DNA of 64,000 nt, from contig JBBDNK010000001.1 in the NCBI GenBank assembly GCA_040877625.1, forward strand, positions 112,245 through 176,244. The letters are read 5' to 3'. The DNA comes from Methylonatrum sp040877625 (GTDB taxonomy: Bacteria; Pseudomonadota; Gammaproteobacteria; Nitrococcales; Aquisalimonadaceae). Both the position numbers and the translations under genes were made by a program. Numbering within the stretch: position 1 is the first letter of the stretch; the number at the start of each line of letters is the position of its first letter. This document shows positions 18,040 through 27,360 of the stretch, one piece after another. The notes beneath the pieces are model-generated. The model saw only the letters and a program-made list of their open reading frames with translations. It did not search any database and had not been told where the DNA came from.

Positions 18040-19121
18040 CCTGACCGCCACCGCGGCGTGCCGTATTGGCGGAACAGCCATACCGCGCCCAACAAGGCCA
18101 TCAGCAGGTGTACCGGCCAGAGCCCCATCCATAGCGGGACACGGCCATCCTCCAACCAGCCCTGGGCAATGGTCAGCACATTCGAGTAACCCGCGTACAG
18201 CAATACCGCGAGAAGCAGACGGCCATAGCGGCCATCACGCGGTGAACCGCGACTCAACGGAACGGCGATGAGCCCGAGTGTCAGCACCATGATCGGCATG
18301 GACACACGCCAGTGAAGCTCAATGCGGTCACGAGGATCGTCGGATTTCAATAGCTCGGCAGTGGTATACCCTGCACGACGTACACGAACGGTGGACGGCT
18401 CCCCCTCGCTGATACGCACGCCGTGGGCGGCGAACCGGGTGATTCGCCAACCCTCGGCGCCCGGCTCGCCGTCGTAGCGATAACCGTTGAACATCACCAG
18501 ATACTGATCACCGCTTTCCACATCGACATCAAGCTGTGCTTCGGAAGCCCGCACCAGGGTCTGCTCGCCCTCACGGTTGACCTGCAGGAACACATCGCGC
18601 ATCCGTTCGCCGTCCGGCGTGAAGCGCTCTATGTAGAACATGCCGTCACCGCGGGATGACTGCAGAAATCGGCCGGGACGAATGGCGCTGATCTCCGCCG
18701 TCTCCCGGGCCCGCTGTTCGACCTCCCGCCCTTCTCTGGCGGCCCAGGGCTGTACATCCATGGCCAGCCAGGCGACCAGCACCAGCAAGGGAAGCATCAA
18801 CAGCGACAATGCCTTGTACACCTGCCCCGGCCCGATGCCGCAAGCACCCATGGCCGCCATTTCGCTGTCGCGATACAGCCGCCCAAGAGCAAGGATAATT
18901 CCCAGGAAAAAACTTCCCGGCAAGACCAGCGCGGTGTAACTGAGAGCCTTGTAACCCATGATCTGCAAGACCATGTCGCCGGGCAGACTGCCGCTTGCGG
19001 CCTCCCCGAAGTAGCGAACCAGGCGATTGGTGAACAATACGGTCACCAGCACGAGGGTGACCGCCAGCCAGGCAAGGCCGATTTCGCGAACCAGATAGCG
19101 GCTGATGATGGACAGCTTCAC
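18036..19121 (-). CDS. lptF: LPS export ABC permease LptF
   Basis: Partner permease of LptG. 361 residues: N-terminal MKLSIISRYLVREIGLAWLA, first helices to about 125, periplasmic domain (about 130-265) and C-terminal helices (about 270-355) with the family motif LHWRVSMPIMVLTLGLIAVPLSR. It is the first gene of an lptF-lptG pair divergent from pepA, the usual gammaproteobacterial layout. Confidence 0.95.
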   Translation of the reverse strand: MKLSIISRYLVREIGLAWLAVTLVLVTVLFTNRLVRYFGEAASGSLPGDMVLQIMGYKALSYTALVLPGSFFLGIILALGRLYRDSEMAAMGACGIGPGQVYKALSLLMLPLLVLVAWLAMDVQPWAAREGREVEQRARETAEISAIRPGRFLQSSRGDGMFYIERFTPDGERMRDVFLQVNREGEQTLVRASEAQLDVDVESGDQYLVMFNGYRYDGEPGAEGWRITRFAAHGVRISEGEPSTVRVRRAGYTTAELLKSDDPRDRIELHWRVSMPIMVLTLGLIAVPLSRGSPRDGRYGRLLLAVLLYAGYSNVLTIAQGWLEDGRVPLWMGLWPVHLLMALLGAVWLFRQYGTPRWRSG

Positions 19122-19474
19122 TCGAACCCCTGCTCCGAACTGACCGGAAAACGCGCACTCGAGCCGGCGCTCGGCCGCGTTCGTTCACGGCCTGTGTAAC
19201 GGCCTGCCCCGGCAGGTACCCCGACCCGCAAGGGCATCGGGACAACCCCTGTTTTGCGTTACACTGCTGCAAGCACCGCGCCGGACCAACGGGCCTCGAC
19301 CGGAGGCGGGTCAAGCATAACAGCACCTGCACCGCGTTGGGCATGACGGCCGCGGCGATTATCACATAACTTGGGAAGCCTGTCGGACCCGGACAGTTCT
19401 GGCGTGCGAACCCGTTCGGTTCGGCCCCGGCCCGGCAGCTTCCGCTTGCAGACATTCCGGAACAGGAGCAGCAG
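19122..19474. promoter_or_regulatory. 353-bp divergent intergenic region between lptF and pepA
   Basis: No convincing gene is seen. It must hold the promoters for both directions. A weak pair TTGGGC-N15-ATTATC lies toward pepA near 19337-19363, and a TTATGC-type -10 lies toward lptF. Neither is strong enough to fix a start site. GC-rich with no clear palindrome. Confidence 0.4.
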
Positions 19475-20977
19475 ATGGATTACGTGGTCAAGAGTGGCAA
19501 ACCGCAGGCGCAACATTCAGGCTGCATGGTGGCCGGGGTGTTCGAGAACCGCCGGCTGTCACCTCCCGCAAAGGAGCTGGACGAAGCATCGGGCGGATAT
19601 CTCTCCGCGCTGCTACGCAATGGTGACATGGAGGGCAGTGCCGGCAAAACACTGATGCTGCACAAGGTTCCCGACATTGCCGCGGATCGGGTGCTGCTGG
19701 TGGGGCTGGGGCCGGAGAAATCGTTCGGCGACCGGGCCTACCGCCAGGCCATCCAGACCATGTTCAACGCCCTCTCCGCCTCCGGCGCAAAGGACGCCTG
19801 GTGCACGCTGAGTCAGTTGCAGATCAAGGGGCGCGACCTCGACTGGGCGTGCCGGGACGCAACCATATTGGTGGAGAACCTGCTCTATCGCTTCCAGGCC
19901 TGCAAGAGCAAGAAGGACGACAAGGCACCGAAACTGCGCAAACTGGTTCTCGCCGTCGCCGAGCGCAGCCAGGTCGCCGGCGCCGCGCAGGCGGTTGAAG
20001 CGGGCGCCGCCGTCGGCCGCGGCATGAACCTTGCGAAGGAACTTGGCGATCTGCCGGGTAACATCTGCACCCCCAGCTATCTTGCAGAGCAGGCACTGAC
20101 CCTTGGAGACCGCTTCAACCGCCTGGATGTGGAAATCCTGGACGAGGACGGCATGGAAGAACTGGGCATGGGGTCCCTGCTCTCGGTCGGCCGAGGCAGC
20201 AAGGAGGAATCCCGCTTCATCATCATGCAGTACCGCGGCGCGAACGCCGACGATGCTCCGCATGTCCTGGTGGGCAAGGGCATCACCTTCGACACCGGCG
20301 GCATCTCCATCAAGCCCGGCGCGGGCATGGATGAGATGAAATACGATATGTGCGGCGCAGCCAGCGTACTGGGGACCATGCAGACCGTGGCTGAACTGGC
20401 GCTGCCCATCAACGTGGTCGGCCTTGTCGCGTCGGCAGAGAATATGCCGAGCGCCAACGCCACCAAGCCGGGCGATATCGTCACCAGCATGTCGGGCCAG
20501 ACCATCGAGGTACTCAACACCGATGCCGAGGGCCGACTGGTGCTCTGCGACGCGCTCACCTACGCCGAACGTTTCAAGCCTGCCAGCGTGGTCGACATTG
20601 CCACGCTCACCGGCGCCTGCATCATTGCACTGGGTCACCACATGCATGGGCTTATGGGCAATGCCCCGGGCCTGGTCAACGCACTGCTGGCAGCGGGTCG
20701 CAATGCCGGTGACCCGGCCTGGGAACTGCCGCTCGGCGAGGAGTACGACGAACTGCTGAAAAGCAACTTTGCCGATATGGCCAACATCGGCGGGCGTGCG
20801 GCGGGCAGCATCACGGCGGGCTGCTTTCTCGCCCGATACACCCAAAAGTACAAGTGGGCACACCTTGATATTGCCGGTACCGCCTGGAAAACCGGCGACC
20901 AGAAGGGCGCGACAGGCCGGCCGGTACCCTTGCTGACGCATTACCTTTTCGACATGGCGGCCAAGGCCGCACGCTGA
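19475..20977 (+). CDS. pepA: leucyl aminopeptidase PepA (M17)
   Basis: PepA is a hexameric two-metal M17 aminopeptidase, and in some bacteria also a DNA-binding accessory protein of Xer recombination and transcription. Seen: GKGITFDTGGISIKPGAGMDEMK with Lys/Asp metal ligands, GVVASAENMPS-type segment and NTDAEGRLVLCDALTY. 500 residues, normal. The A of its TGA stop is the first base of the holC ATG. Confidence 0.96.
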   Translation: MDYVVKSGKPQAQHSGCMVAGVFENRRLSPPAKELDEASGGYLSALLRNGDMEGSAGKTLMLHKVPDIAADRVLLVGLGPEKSFGDRAYRQAIQTMFNALSASGAKDAWCTLSQLQIKGRDLDWACRDATILVENLLYRFQACKSKKDDKAPKLRKLVLAVAERSQVAGAAQAVEAGAAVGRGMNLAKELGDLPGNICTPSYLAEQALTLGDRFNRLDVEILDEDGMEELGMGSLLSVGRGSKEESRFIIMQYRGANADDAPHVLVGKGITFDTGGISIKPGAGMDEMKYDMCGAASVLGTMQTVAELALPINVVGLVASAENMPSANATKPGDIVTSMSGQTIEVLNTDAEGRLVLCDALTYAERFKPASVVDIATLTGACIIALGHHMHGLMGNAPGLVNALLAAGRNAGDPAWELPLGEEYDELLKSNFADMANIGGRAAGSITAGCFLARYTQKYKWAHLDIAGTAWKTGDQKGATGRPVPLLTHYLFDMAAKAAR

Positions 20978-21417
20978 TGGAGCGGGTGGATTTCTACATC
21001 GTCGAGAGCGAGGCGCCTGCCGACTGTGATGCCGTGGTCTGCCGCTTGGCGGAGAAGGCCTGGGACAGCGGTTTGCGGCTCCATATACGAACTACCGACG
21101 CCGCGCAGGCCGCGCGCATGGACAAGATGCTGTGGATCTACCGCCAGGACAGTTTCCTGCCGCACGGGCTGCTCGACGACAACAGCGACGACCCCATCGT
21201 CCTGGGCGCGGCCGACCAATACGCGCCCACCGGTTACGATATGCTGATCAACCTGGCGCCGGACGTTAGTGCTCGCCTGGATGCCTATCAACGCGTCGCC
21301 GAAGTCGCCTGCCGTGAGCCGGTGCAGCTAAAGGCTGCCAGGAGCCGGTTCAAATGGTATCGCGATCAGGGTCTGGAGCCGAGCAACCACGTTATCTCCG
21401 CATCACGGGGTCGATAA
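20977..21417 (+). CDS. holC: DNA polymerase III chi subunit
   Basis: HolC binds SSB and joins the clamp loader to the replication fork. The 146-residue protein starts MERVDFYIVESEAP, has CRLAEKAW, the LDKMLWIYRQDSFLPHGL-like block and the Ala/Pro-rich LINLAPDVSA strand of the family. One-nucleotide overlap with pepA and position before valS match the common pepA-holC-valS cluster. Confidence 0.93.
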   Translation: MERVDFYIVESEAPADCDAVVCRLAEKAWDSGLRLHIRTTDAAQAARMDKMLWIYRQDSFLPHGLLDDNSDDPIVLGAADQYAPTGYDMLINLAPDVSARLDAYQRVAEVACREPVQLKAARSRFKWYRDQGLEPSNHVISASRGR

Positions 21418-21419
21418 AC

Positions 21420-21704
21420 ATGAAGAAAAGCCGTGTGAAAACCGCCATTCCCACGCTCACCTACGTTGCATGCCCCGGTGAACTGCTGCGCGAGCGCGGT
21501 CTCTGGCTACCGCTGCGGCCGCTGACCGGATCAGGTCCCGACGACAGCGCGTGGCGGACGAGACTTCCTCAGAACTTGCAGGACAAGGCGGACAGGCTCA
21601 TCGAGGAAACGCGCCGACGCGCCGAGGCAGCGGTTGACGCGGCTCTGGGCACGGCGGATGACCCGGCCCGGCCACGGCTTCCGGTCGCCGTCCGGCGGGG
21701 TTGA
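21420..21704 (+). CDS. small conserved-context protein between holC and valS
   Basis: A 94-residue basic protein starting MKKSRVKTAIPTLTYVACP. The C-terminal half (about 45-80) is a charged helix rich in Arg, Ala and Glu. I do not recognise a domain. It begins 2 nt after the holC stop, with CGGGG about 9 nt before the ATG, and its composition matches its neighbours, which favours a real gene. A TATAAT before valS overlaps its end. Confidence 0.55.
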   Translation: MKKSRVKTAIPTLTYVACPGELLRERGLWLPLRPLTGSGPDDSAWRTRLPQNLQDKADRLIEETRRRAEAAVDAALGTADDPARPRLPVAVRRG

Positions 21705-21712
21705 GTTATAAT
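21684..21712 (+). promoter_or_regulatory. candidate valS promoter
   Basis: A perfect TATAAT at 21707-21712 lies 50 nt before the valS ATG. The hexamer 17 nt upstream (GTCGCC) is a poor -35, so the site is suggested by its -10 only. Confidence 0.3.
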
Positions 21713-21762
21713 CGCCGCCCTTCACCACATTCATTCCAGATCAATCAACAAACAGGCAGTCC

Positions 21763-24534
21763 ATGGAGAAGACCTACGACCCGCACCGGATAGAGAAGCG
21801 CTGGTATCAAACCTGGGAATCTCGCGACCATTTCGCGCCCAGAGGTGAGGGCAAGCCTTATTGCATCGTGATACCACCGCCCAATGTCACCGGCACGCTG
21901 CACATGGGGCATGCGTTCCAGGACACCATCATGGACCTCCTCACCCGCTATCACCGAATGCGTGGCGATAATACGCTGTGGCAACCCGGCACCGATCACG
22001 CGGGCATTGCCACCCAGATGGTGGTCGAACGGCAACTCAATGCCGAGGGCAAGACCCGGCATGACCTCGGCCGGGAGGCGTTCATCGACCGGGTCTGGAC
22101 GTGGAAGGCGGAATCCGGCGGCACCATTCAGAATCAGCTCCGCCGCATGGGCGCGTCCCTGGACTGGTCACGGGAACGTTTCACCATGGATGAAGACCTG
22201 TCCCGTGCGGTCAGGGAAACCTTCGTTCGTCTCCACGAAGAGGGCCTGATCTACCGCGGCAAGCGCCTGGTCAACTGGGACCCTGCCCTGCATACGGCCG
22301 TCTCCGACCTCGAAGTGGTATCCGAGGAGGAAAACGGCAACTTCTGGCACATGCGCTATCCGCTGGCCGACGGCAGCGGGCATGTCGTGGTGGCCACCAC
22401 CCGGCCGGAAACCATGCTGGGCGACACCGCCGTTGCCGTGCACCCGGAAGACGACCGTTATCGCCACCTGATCGGGCGCAGCCTGAAGCTGCCGCTCACC
22501 GACCGTGAGATCCCGGTCATCGCCGATGACTACGTGGACCCTGAATTCGGCTCGGGCTGCGTGAAGATCACCCCGGCGCATGATTTCAACGACTACGCCA
22601 TGGGCCAGCGTCACGATTTGCCCATGATCAATATCCTCACCGCGGACGCGCGCATCAACGACAACGGCCCCGCCGCCTACCAGGGCCTGGAGCGCTTTGA
22701 GGCGCGCAAGCGTATCGTCAACGACCTCGACGCGCTCGGATTGCTGGAAAAAGTCGAGGACCACAAACTGATGGTGCCCCGAGGCGACCGCAGCGGCGCG
22801 GTCATCGAGCCCTATCTCACCGATCAATGGTTCGTACGTGCCGCGCCACTGGCGAAGCCGGCCATCGAGGCGGTGGAGGACGGCCGCATTCGCTTCGTGC
22901 CGGAGAACTGGAAGAATACCTATTTCGACTGGATGCGCCGCATCGAGGACTGGTGCATTTCCCGGCAGATCTGGTGGGGACATCGCATCCCGGCCTGGTA
23001 TGACGAGGAAGGCAATATCTTCGTGGCCCGCAGCGCAGCGGACGCGCAGGCCAAGGCCCGTGAGAAGCATGGTCGCGACGTGACGCTGACCCAGGACAGT
23101 GACGTACTCGATACCTGGTTCTCCTCCGCGCTCTGGCCATTTTCCACGCTTGGTTGGCCGGAGCAGACAGAGGAGCTGAAGACCTTCTATCCCACCAGCG
23201 TGCTGGTCACCGGCTTCGACATCATCTTCTTCTGGGTGGCGCGCATGGTGATGATGGGGATCAAGTTCATGGACGGCCAGGTGCCGTTCCACGAGATCTA
23301 CATCCACGGCCTGGTACGCGACGGCGATGGCCAGAAGATGTCGAAATCCAAGGGCAACGTGCTTGACCCTATCGATATCATCGACGGTATCGACCTTGAC
23401 GCCCTGCTGGAGAAGCGCACCTCCGGGCTGATGCAGCCACAAATGCGCAAGCGCATCGAGAAGGCCACGCGCCGGCAATTCCCGGAGGGTATTTCACCCC
23501 ACGGCACGGACTCGCTGCGTTTCACCTTCGCCTCGCTCGCGACCACCGGCCGTGACGTCGTGCTGGACATGGGCCGGGTGGACGGTTACCGGAACTTCTG
23601 CAACAAGCTTTGGAATGCGGCACGCTACGTGCTCATGAACACCGAAGGCCAGGACTGCGGCACTGGCGATGAGCCGGTGAGCCTCAGCGTTGCCGACCGC
23701 TGGATCATCTCGCGGCTGCAGCAGACCGAGGAAACCATCAATCGTCAGATCCAGGCCTACCGCTTCGATCTCGCCGCGCAGGCACTATACGACTTCATCT
23801 GGAACGCGTATTGCGACTGGTATCTGGAGCTGTCCAAACCCGTGCTGCTGAATGCGACTGATGCCGCCGAACTGCGCGGCACGCGGCGCACGCTTGTGCG
23901 GGTGCTGGAAACGATTCTGCGACTGGCGCATCCGTTCATGCCGTTCATTACCGAGGAGATCTGGCAGCGGGTGGCTCCCCTCGCCGGCCGCACGGGCGAC
24001 ACCATCATGTTGCAGCCCTACCCGATGCCCGACGAGAGCCGTCGGGATGCGGAGGCGGAAGGCGATGTCGAATGGATCAGGGCGTTCATCCTGGGTATTC
24101 GCCGTATCCGAGGGGAGATGGATATTTCCCCCGGCAAACCGCTGCCGGTGCTGTTGCAGAACGGTGGCGAATCCGACCACCATCGACTGGATCGATACCG
24201 GCTGTTTCTGGAAAGGCTGGCCCGTCTGGAATCCATTCAGTGGCTGGCGCGCGAGGAGGATGCACCGGAATCCGCGATTGCTCTCGTGGGGGAGATGCAG
24301 GTACTGGTACCGATGGCCGGCCTGATCGACAAGGATGCGGAGCTCAAGCGCCTTGCGCGCGATCGCGATCGTGCCCGGGCTGATCTGGAGCGGGCGCGGA
24401 AGAAGCTGGAGAATCCAAGTTTCGTGGAGAAGGCGCCGGCGGCGGTCGTGGAACAGGAGAAACAGCGCGTTTCGGATTTCCGGGTTGCGCTGGAGCGGCT
24501 CGAAACACAGTACGAGAAGATCGAACGACTGTAG
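21763..24534 (+). CDS. valS: valyl-tRNA synthetase
   Basis: ValS charges tRNA-Val. Class I signatures: HMGH (47-50, in NVTGTLHMGHAF) and KMSKS (about 525-529, in GQKMSKSKGN). The editing domain CP1 includes TTRPETMLGDTAVAVHP, and the C-terminus is the Val-arm coiled coil (AELKRLARDRDRARADLERA region). 923 residues, close to the E. coli length. Confidence 0.97.
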   Translation: MEKTYDPHRIEKRWYQTWESRDHFAPRGEGKPYCIVIPPPNVTGTLHMGHAFQDTIMDLLTRYHRMRGDNTLWQPGTDHAGIATQMVVERQLNAEGKTRHDLGREAFIDRVWTWKAESGGTIQNQLRRMGASLDWSRERFTMDEDLSRAVRETFVRLHEEGLIYRGKRLVNWDPALHTAVSDLEVVSEEENGNFWHMRYPLADGSGHVVVATTRPETMLGDTAVAVHPEDDRYRHLIGRSLKLPLTDREIPVIADDYVDPEFGSGCVKITPAHDFNDYAMGQRHDLPMINILTADARINDNGPAAYQGLERFEARKRIVNDLDALGLLEKVEDHKLMVPRGDRSGAVIEPYLTDQWFVRAAPLAKPAIEAVEDGRIRFVPENWKNTYFDWMRRIEDWCISRQIWWGHRIPAWYDEEGNIFVARSAADAQAKAREKHGRDVTLTQDSDVLDTWFSSALWPFSTLGWPEQTEELKTFYPTSVLVTGFDIIFFWVARMVMMGIKFMDGQVPFHEIYIHGLVRDGDGQKMSKSKGNVLDPIDIIDGIDLDALLEKRTSGLMQPQMRKRIEKATRRQFPEGISPHGTDSLRFTFASLATTGRDVVLDMGRVDGYRNFCNKLWNAARYVLMNTEGQDCGTGDEPVSLSVADRWIISRLQQTEETINRQIQAYRFDLAAQALYDFIWNAYCDWYLELSKPVLLNATDAAELRGTRRTLVRVLETILRLAHPFMPFITEEIWQRVAPLAGRTGDTIMLQPYPMPDESRRDAEAEGDVEWIRAFILGIRRIRGEMDISPGKPLPVLLQNGGESDHHRLDRYRLFLERLARLESIQWLAREEDAPESAIALVGEMQVLVPMAGLIDKDAELKRLARDRDRARADLERARKKLENPSFVEKAPAAVVEQEKQRVSDFRVALERLETQYEKIERL

Positions 24535-24656
24535 CGTCTGAATATCGGGGCGGGAGGTAGTGGCTTACACAGAGCGTGGGTTCGGACCCGGAACCGGACG
24601 GTGCTGCGCTTCTTCGCCCCACGTCATGAAACACGACGGCGCCATGGCCGCCCATC

Positions 24657-24917
24657 TTAAACGCCGGCCGATCGCAACACGACGTTGACGATCACCACCA
24701 GCGTAATGATGAACAGGACCGTAAAAACCACGCCCGCAATGATGAACGGCAAAGGCCGCCCATGCGTGAAATCGCGCTTTCTGGCCTTCTCCGTCTGCAC
24801 ACCGAAAGCCGCAGCCAGCGTGCTCTGAATTATCTGCAGTATGCCCGGGGGACGGACATCCTCGTGCGGTTCTTCGTGATCGGCTTTGTGGCCGTGCTGA
24901 TGCTTGTCGGAAACCAT
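24657..24917 (-). CDS. DUF2970 small membrane protein
   Basis: An 86-residue protein: His/Glu-rich soluble start MVSDKHQHGHKADHEEPHE, then ILQIIQSTLAAAFGVQTEKARKRDF typical of DUF2970, and one transmembrane helix (about 58-83). Role unknown. The ATG at 24917 has AGGA 5 nt upstream; the frame is open further 5' without support. It faces the end of valS. Confidence 0.8.
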   Translation of the reverse strand: MVSDKHQHGHKADHEEPHEDVRPPGILQIIQSTLAAAFGVQTEKARKRDFTHGRPLPFIIAGVVFTVLFIITLVVIVNVVLRSAGV

Positions 24918-24967
24918 CGTGTCCTGTTCACCATTTGCTGAAATCAAGTGTGCTCGGCGCGGTTCGG

Positions 24968-25450
24968 TTACCGTTCGGGCAACATCAGGATGCGCGCCAG
25001 TATCATCGCGTCCTCGCGGCGCCCACCGGGCTGCGGATAATAGCCAGGGCGGATTCCCACCTCGCCGAAGCCGAGCCGCTCGTAGAGCCTGACTGCCGCC
25101 CGGTTGGACGGCCTCACTTCCAGGAATACCGTTTCCGCGCCAAGACGCGCCGCAGTATACAGGCCGTGTTCCAGAAGTTCCCGGCCAAGACCCTGCCGAT
25201 GCAACGCCGGATCCACGCACAGATTCAGCACATGCGCCTCACCCGCGGCCACGGATTGTATTAGATAACCGGCGAGACGGCCTTCGTACTCCCGCACCCA
25301 GCAGCCGTAGCCGACCCGAAGACAATCCCGGAATACGCCGTTGGTCCAGGGGAAGGGATAGGCATCACGTTCGATCCGCAGCACCTCCCGCAAGTCCTCC
25401 TCCCGCATCCGGCGAACATCCCCGGTACCCGGGCGCAGCACCGCACTCAT
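24968..25450 (-). CDS. rimI: RimI-type ribosomal protein alanine N-acetyltransferase
   Basis: A 160-residue GNAT acetyltransferase. RimI acetylates the N-terminal alanine of ribosomal protein S18. Motif A is LCVDPALHRQGLGRELLEHG (acetyl-CoA pyrophosphate loop RQGLGR), followed by VFLEVRPSNRAAVRLYERLGF. Overlaps the UDG stop by 4 nt. Confidence 0.88.
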   Translation of the reverse strand: MSAVLRPGTGDVRRMREEDLREVLRIERDAYPFPWTNGVFRDCLRVGYGCWVREYEGRLAGYLIQSVAAGEAHVLNLCVDPALHRQGLGRELLEHGLYTAARLGAETVFLEVRPSNRAAVRLYERLGFGEVGIRPGYYPQPGGRREDAMILARILMLPER

Positions 25451-26256
25451 GCAGGCTGCTCCAGCATTGAACGCACCGTCCGCAGGTCCTTCCAGGCCTT
25501 TGCCTTGTCGGCAGGGCTACGGAGCAGATAGGCCGGATGGTAGGTGACCACCATCGGGATCCGGGATTCGCTGAATTCATGCGGTGCCGCGCGCAGATCG
25601 CGCAACGGCCGACCGGTGGCGAGCAAATTCTGGGCCGCAACACGGCCCAGCGCCAGTATTACCCGCGGCTGGATCAATGCAATCTGACGCCGCAGATAGG
25701 GCATGCAGGCCTCCACCTCATCCGCCTTCGGATCGCGATTCCCCGGTGGGCGGGATTTCAGAATGTTGGTGATAAACACGGTTTCGCGGCTGTAGCCCAA
25801 GGCGCGCAACATGTTATCCAGCAATTTTCCCGCCCGCCCGACGAACGGCTCGCCGCGGCGGTCCTCTTCGGCACCGGGAGCTTCTCCAATCACCACCAGA
25901 TCAGCATTCGGGTCGCCGACACCGAATACCGCACGGGTACGGGTCTGTTCCAGACCGCAAAGGCGGCAGGTCTCCACGCGAGCCTTCAAGGCGTCCCACC
26001 CGAGGCCGGAAATATCATCGCCGGGGGCGCCCGCGGAACGCTCCTCCGGCACCATGGAGGCAAACCGGGCGGGTTCCTCCGTCGTCGTCCGAGCAGATGA
26101 CACGGCAGCGACCGGCACCCGACGCTCCCAGACTTCGACGCCCATGCCGGCAAGGTAACGCAATTGCTTTTGTCGATGCACCGGGACGTCGCTCATGGAG
26201 GGTAGAGGTCCCCTTGCGCGTGCGGCTTCCAGGAAGCGGACGCCATTGGGCGGCAC
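25447..26256 (-). CDS. family 4-type uracil-DNA glycosylase
   Basis: Removes uracil from DNA. The catalytic region has GEAPGAEEDRRGEPFVGRAGKLLDNM (motif 1), ITNILKSRPPGNRDP and the C-terminal TYHPAYLLRSPADK (motif 2). Family 4 enzymes carry a 4Fe-4S cluster with CxxC plus two later Cys; here CRLC is present and ACMPYL supplies one more, but the usual KCRPPGNR is KSRPPGNR, so one ligand appears replaced by Ser. The N-terminal 90 residues are a linker of low similarity. Coupled to rimI. Confidence 0.88.
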   Translation of the reverse strand: MPPNGVRFLEAARARGPLPSMSDVPVHRQKQLRYLAGMGVEVWERRVPVAAVSSARTTTEEPARFASMVPEERSAGAPGDDISGLGWDALKARVETCRLCGLEQTRTRAVFGVGDPNADLVVIGEAPGAEEDRRGEPFVGRAGKLLDNMLRALGYSRETVFITNILKSRPPGNRDPKADEVEACMPYLRRQIALIQPRVILALGRVAAQNLLATGRPLRDLRAAPHEFSESRIPMVVTYHPAYLLRSPADKAKAWKDLRTVRSMLEQPA

Positions 26257-26380
26257 TCAAGCATTTTGCCTGCGGGGGCCGGAAGGTTTTTGCTTGTCAT
26301 GAGCACACCATGCGCACGGGTACATGCCCGCAACTATAGCCAGCGCCGGGAAGCACGACAACCAAACAGATCACAGCCGG

Positions 26381-27178
26381 TCATTCGCCTGAGTCACCGC
26401 CGCCGCCCCGGCGCATCTGCGTTTCGGCACGATGGCGCCGTCGGGCCATGATGGTGAGCGTCGGGCCCGACACCGCATAGACCAGGAACGTGGAAAACAG
26501 CACCACCGGTGGATGCAGCGATAGAAAAGCCACGCCCAGCACCAGTGCGACAATCACGATGAATGGCACGCGGAAACGGAAATCGATTTCCTTGAAACTG
26601 TAATAGCGAAAGTTGCTGACCATCAGCAGACCCGCGGCGACCGTCACCAGCAGCGCAAAAAGGCCGACCGTGGCGCCATCAAGGCCGAGCCGCTCCCCCA
26701 ACCAGACCAGACTGGCCAGCCCAGCCGCCGCCGCCGGGCTGGGCAAACCCTGGAAGTAACGCTTGTCCGCCACGCCGGACTGGGTATTGAACCGGGCAAG
26801 TCGCAAGGCCGCACAGGCGGCAAAGGTGAACGCGCCCAGCCAGCCCAGCTTTCCCCAGCCCGTACCGAGAGAGGCCATGTCGCCCAGCACCCATTGGTAC
26901 ATCACCAGAGCCGGCGCCAGACCGAAGCAGACCATGTCGGACAGGCTGTCGTACTGCACCCCGAAATCACTCTGGGTATTGGTGAGACGGGCAACGCGAC
27001 CATCAAGACCGTCCATGACCATGGCGATGAATATGGCGATGGCCGCTAGCTGAAAATTCCCATCGATACCGGAGACCATGGCGTAGAAGCCGAAAAACAG
27101 GCCAATAGTCGTCAGCAGGTTCGGCAGCAGATAAATACCGCGACGCGGCTTGCGGGAAGACTCGGGTTCATTCGGCAT
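26381..27178 (-). CDS. pssA: CDP-diacylglycerol-serine O-phosphatidyltransferase
   Basis: PssA makes phosphatidylserine, the precursor of phosphatidylethanolamine. The CDP-alcohol phosphotransferase signature DGLDGRVARLTNTQSDFG followed by QYDSLSD carries the four conserved Asp. About seven hydrophobic segments place it in the inner membrane; start RGIYLLPNLLTTIGLFFGF. 265 residues, the type II (Bacillus-like) size. It follows ilvC after a terminator, so likely has its own promoter in 27179-27301. Confidence 0.93.
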   Translation of the reverse strand: MPNEPESSRKPRRGIYLLPNLLTTIGLFFGFYAMVSGIDGNFQLAAIAIFIAMVMDGLDGRVARLTNTQSDFGVQYDSLSDMVCFGLAPALVMYQWVLGDMASLGTGWGKLGWLGAFTFAACAALRLARFNTQSGVADKRYFQGLPSPAAAAGLASLVWLGERLGLDGATVGLFALLVTVAAGLLMVSNFRYYSFKEIDFRFRVPFIVIVALVLGVAFLSLHPPVVLFSTFLVYAVSGPTLTIMARRRHRAETQMRRGGGGDSGE

Positions 27179-27301
27179 GAGATTCTGGAAACTCCTGATG
27201 CAGGTATTGCTCGTCTACTTCAAGGATCCACCGATCTGCGTCGACTCAGGCGAAGAGGCAACCTAACATAATCCGGCAGGGCATTGTCCGCATTCAAACG
27301 C

Positions 27302-27336
27302 AAACCGCCGGCCCGCAACAAGCGGGCCGGCGGTTT
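27302..27336 (-). terminator. terminator downstream of ilvC
   Basis: A 15-bp perfect stem (AAACCGCCGGCCCGC and its complement) with a 5-nt loop lies 25 nt after the ilvC stop. On the minus strand it is followed by TTTGCGTTTG. It separates ilvC from pssA. Confidence 0.8.
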
Positions 27337-27360
27337 ATCGCGGGCAATTCCGGACCGCGC

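Noticed and set aside
19613..20941. 442-residue frame antisense to pepA
   Set aside because: Overlaps the intact pepA entirely; His- and Gln-rich antisense composition.
22168..23478. 436-residue frame antisense to valS
   Set aside because: Lies wholly inside the well-supported valS gene and shows no family motif.
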